Assembly: GCF_016920785.2 (NCBI RefSeq)
Contig: NW_024609884.1
Span: forward strand, 81,075,346 to 81,139,345
Reading direction: 5' to 3'
DNA from: Ixodes scapularis
Taxonomy: Eukaryota > Arthropoda > Arachnida > Ixodida > Ixodidae
DNA length: 64,000 nucleotides
Part shown: positions 61,247 to 64,000 of the stretch, in pieces
How the letters are laid out: each line of letters starts with the position of its first letter
Position numbering within the stretch: the first letter of the stretch is position 1
The notes under the pieces: model-generated
Database searches by the model: none
What the model was told of the DNA's origin: nothing
What the model saw: only the letters and a program-made list of their open reading frames with translations
Position numbers and translations under genes: made by a program

Positions 61247-63992
61247 CACTCTAAGAAAAAAGGGAGGAGAAAGGTAGCAAAAGCGACTGTTCCTCCTTGT
61301 GGCGGACAAGTTGCCCAGAGAAGGGAGGAACGGCAGTTCAGATGAACGGAGGAGGGCGAGTTCCTCCTTGTTCAGTTGGCGCAGGGGTAGAACATCGCGC
61401 TACTGACCAAGTGGTCAACGGTTCGATCCCAAGGAAAGTGGGTTTTTTTTTGTTTGTTTTTTGTAAAGTTTTTTGTTTTATTTTTGTTTACCAAAACACA
61501 CATAAACAAACCCAGACCGATGAAAGGAAAATTAAAGTCATTATTCTCCGAGACGTTTTCCTCCTCCAGGCAGACCGGAGAAAGCTTTCGCCCTCCCGAC
61601 TCATCTTCTTTCGGTTTCGTTTTTCGAGCACATCGCGCACGTTGTTTAATAAATTAATGTTGAGTTGATTGAGCTTCGGCGGCAGCGAAGGCCGCCTGTA
61701 ATTCCGTCTTCTAGTCCAAACGTGCAGAACATTTCGGTTGCATTGACGTTTTTACCACTAATTTTATCAAATGAGCTGCCGCTAGAAATAGCGAAGTTCC
61801 GGAGCAGTGCCAGCAGTGCTACATACACTGGGTAAGACGGCCGTCTCCAATTTGCGGGACACACGCGGAACTACAGCAGCGAAACCACGAGGAACTGTGT
61901 CGACGTTTTCGACGTTATGGAAATCGCGGGAACTGCGTCCAAGGAAGGCAGGTTTTCCTGCCGGCTGCCTGGGTGCCTTCCGTGCTGAGTTCGGTTCCGT
62001 TGTCCCGTGCCGAGTGCCAACCGTCGTTCAACGTGATTCTTCTGCGTGTCAGCAACATCGTCAACGTGGTTCTGTATTTCTTCGTGTCAGCGACATCGTG
62101 ATGGCAGTGTTGTGGGTTGTGAACAGAAGACTGGAATTATCGCCGATGTGACCGTGTGTTCGCGTATCAGTGGTGTAACAACAAGATGAGATGACGTAAA
62201 CTGTCGGGCATTGATGCCGCTAGTCCGGCCGTTATCGGAGGGGCCGGGGTGTCGCAGGATGACATTCCGCTTTACATTAAAGAGTTTAAAACCACTTGAG
62301 GGATTAGGTGCAGTCGATCGACGTGTGGATAGTCATGTTGGAACGCTGGTCTGAACGGTAAGCTCCTATCGTACAGTGGCCAATGTGACTGTCGGTCCCC
62401 GAGAGCGATTGCGCTCTGGGGAAAAGACAACACTACGAAAGTATGACGGAAACTACGTATATTTATAATGGAAGTTTAGCATAAAAAAAAAAAAGACAGG
62501 CAAAATCGAAAAAAAAAAAACGCTATCCTTTATTTTACTGTTTAAATATATTACGGTTCCTGTAGAAACTGCCCTCTAAGTGGCGCGCTGGGATGAGCGC
62601 TAGAAGTTTTCGAGCTCGCAACGGCGCAGCTCCGTACACTTAACAGTTGTCGGAAGTCGCGGCTTTGACTGCATTCAAGTTGATCGAAAAGCGATTTCCG
62701 TGCCCGTGAAGCATCACTTCCAGCTGAGTGGATATCCGATCTACAGAGATTAATTCTAGACGGCAATTGCAGCTTTGCGCGAACAGCACAAAAAGAAAAA
62801 CGAACACTACAATATAAATACTAGCTACGAAGGGCCATGCGGGAAAACAAACTCATGGCTTGCAACCACATTGGAGCGGCTCGATTTATTGGCTTTCAAA
62901 TAATTATGGCATGATCGAGCGTCTTCTTTTTAATAAGAGATTCATCCCCTGAGCCATTAAAAATAGCCTCAGATGTATGACATTGCTGGAAAAAAATGAA
63001 CATGTTCGGAATATTTTTTTTTTTGCTTAGGGAGTCACCGAAAAATTCCGTACGTTCAAAACCAAGGAGGTTATAAACAACTTCTATAGAACCTCCTTGT
63101 TCAAAACGACCACTATAAAAGACGGAAACGCAGGGCTCGGTAGTAGTGATCGGGGTAGTGTGCTGTTGTATTGATGTCTGTATGTGCGATGCCTGTGTAT
63201 GCGTTCAATATATGTTGACCTGATGTTTGTACTGTGCGCAACGTGTCTACATGTGTTAGAGATTCCGAAGAAAAGGAAACGCAATTGTAGCGTAAGAAAA
63301 TAAAAATATTTTTTTGTAAAACATGAATTGGGCGGTACCTAGCGCCACCTAGCCTAGCTACGTGCGATTACTCTGCTTGACCCTGCCATCTGGTGGCAAG
63401 CGATTTAACATCCTTTTACGCTACGCGGCTACGCCATAATTTCGTGTTACCGTGCTGAGATAAGCGAAGAGGTTGCTTCGGATTTGCTTTTTTTTGAGAG
63501 CGGCTTTTGGTTTTGCGGGCGAATGATTTTCACTCCTCCGTGATGTGCGGTTGACGCTACGGTTGACGAAGGAATTGTGGCTCGAGGAATAGCAAAGGTA
63601 GGACATAAAGTGCGCGAACTGAGTGCCGGTTGTCTCCGTTGAACATCGCAGTGCTGACGATGAGAAGACTGAGTGACTGCATGCTTTCGAAACGTAAGTT
63701 TCTTTACCTGCAGGGGTAAAGAAACTTCGGAAATAAATACAGTTCGCGGAAAGCTCGTGTTACGTTTTTATTTCCTGCTCCTCTCGCTTCGTGCAATAGA
63801 CTTAGTGTTCTCGTTAAGCCTTACCGAGCTCGATTTGCTCGATTCGTGGCCGCCATAATGAGATGCAGTCGACGGAGGAACTTTTCCTCCCCTGCTTAAG
63901 GGACGAAAGTTTCTCCCTTTCTGAAGGAACATATGTGTCAAGGGCGTTCCTCCCTTTAGGGAGGACTATACTGACCCTTTTTTCTAAGAGTG
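61247..63992. mobile_element. 2.7-kb TA-flanked inverted-repeat element inside gypsy protease
   Basis: Ends CACTCTAAGAAAAAAGGG and CCCTTTTTTCTAAGAGTG are inverted (one mismatch) and flanked by TA (61245-61246, 63993-63994). GGAGGAAC/TTCCTCC boxes repeat near both ends. Interior frames are short and I recognise no transposase, so it is non-autonomous or of an unknown family. The gypsy frame on either side fits together when the insertion and one TA are removed. Confidence 0.85.
61370..61436 (+). ncRNA. tRNA-derived pol III promoter sequence (SINE-like)
   Basis: TGGCGCAGGGG at 61377-61387 fits the A-box consensus and GGTTCGATCCC at 61420-61430 fits the B-box, 32 nt apart as in tRNA genes. A T run follows at 61443. 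The acceptor stem does not pair, so it is not an intact tRNA. Best read as a tRNA-derived fragment or SINE head within the DNA element. Confidence 0.6.
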
Positions 63993-64000
63993 TACCCGTT

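Noticed and set aside
61370..61436. Intact tRNA gene
   Set aside because: A and B boxes are good, but the acceptor and T stems do not pair, so it is called only as tRNA-derived.
1..64000. CRISPR arrays, operons, bacterial signals
   Set aside because: The window is plainly eukaryotic (GT-AG introns, LTR and Penelope elements). Tandem repeats here lack the CRISPR repeat-spacer layout.

Overview
This is a eukaryotic nuclear window, most likely from a tick or a close chelicerate. Four protein genes with GT-AG introns can be read, embedded in dense transposon sequence with long introns. I infer the animal group from protein flavour and repeat style. Nothing in the window proves the species.

Genes, left to right. 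(1) The last two coding exons of a RhoBTB GTPase run on the + strand (1220-1368, 3897-4023). (2) A complete two-exon mitochondrial ribosomal protein L35 gene runs on the - strand (12228-12676 and 13950-13983). (3) A complete 15-exon MIC60/mitofilin gene runs on the + strand from 14238 to 49147. All its intron phases fit, and it predicts 693 residues. (4) A two-exon gene for a secreted protein, tentatively of the TULIP / mite group-7-allergen-like lipid-binding class, runs on the - strand (50679-51305 and 51471-51570). Its reading frame is broken by one base in an A6 run. MRPL35 and MIC60 are head to head, with 254 bp between their start codons. Both act at the mitochondrial inner membrane or matrix, and the same pair is also divergent in vertebrates as I recall it. 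The short interval therefore looks like an old shared promoter.

Repeats dominate the rest. There is a set of TTAA-flanked inverted-repeat elements, often nested. Two hAT-type elements have 8-bp target duplications, one with a transposase C-terminal remnant. Several fold-back elements are present. A complete but decayed Ty3/gypsy retrotransposon with 113-bp LTRs lies in MIC60 intron 12. A young-looking Ty3/gypsy element at the right edge is inserted into a Penelope-like element and is itself split by a 2.7-kb TA-flanked element carrying a pol III A/B-box sequence. Tandem arrays include a GGTCACGTGACC-rich array, a CATGATGTCATG array, a minisatellite of roughly 150 bp and a TTCGAA-rich tract.

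Layout: 1-4.0 kb RhoBTB 3' end; 4-12 kb repeats with no gene found; 12.2-14.0 kb MRPL35; 14.2-49.1 kb MIC60, with introns 12-14 (13.4, 3.3 and 8.2 kb) holding most of the transposons; 50.7-51.6 kb secreted-protein gene; 52.6-64 kb a transposon graveyard ending in the nested Penelope/gypsy/DNA-element stack, whose gag side lies beyond the window.
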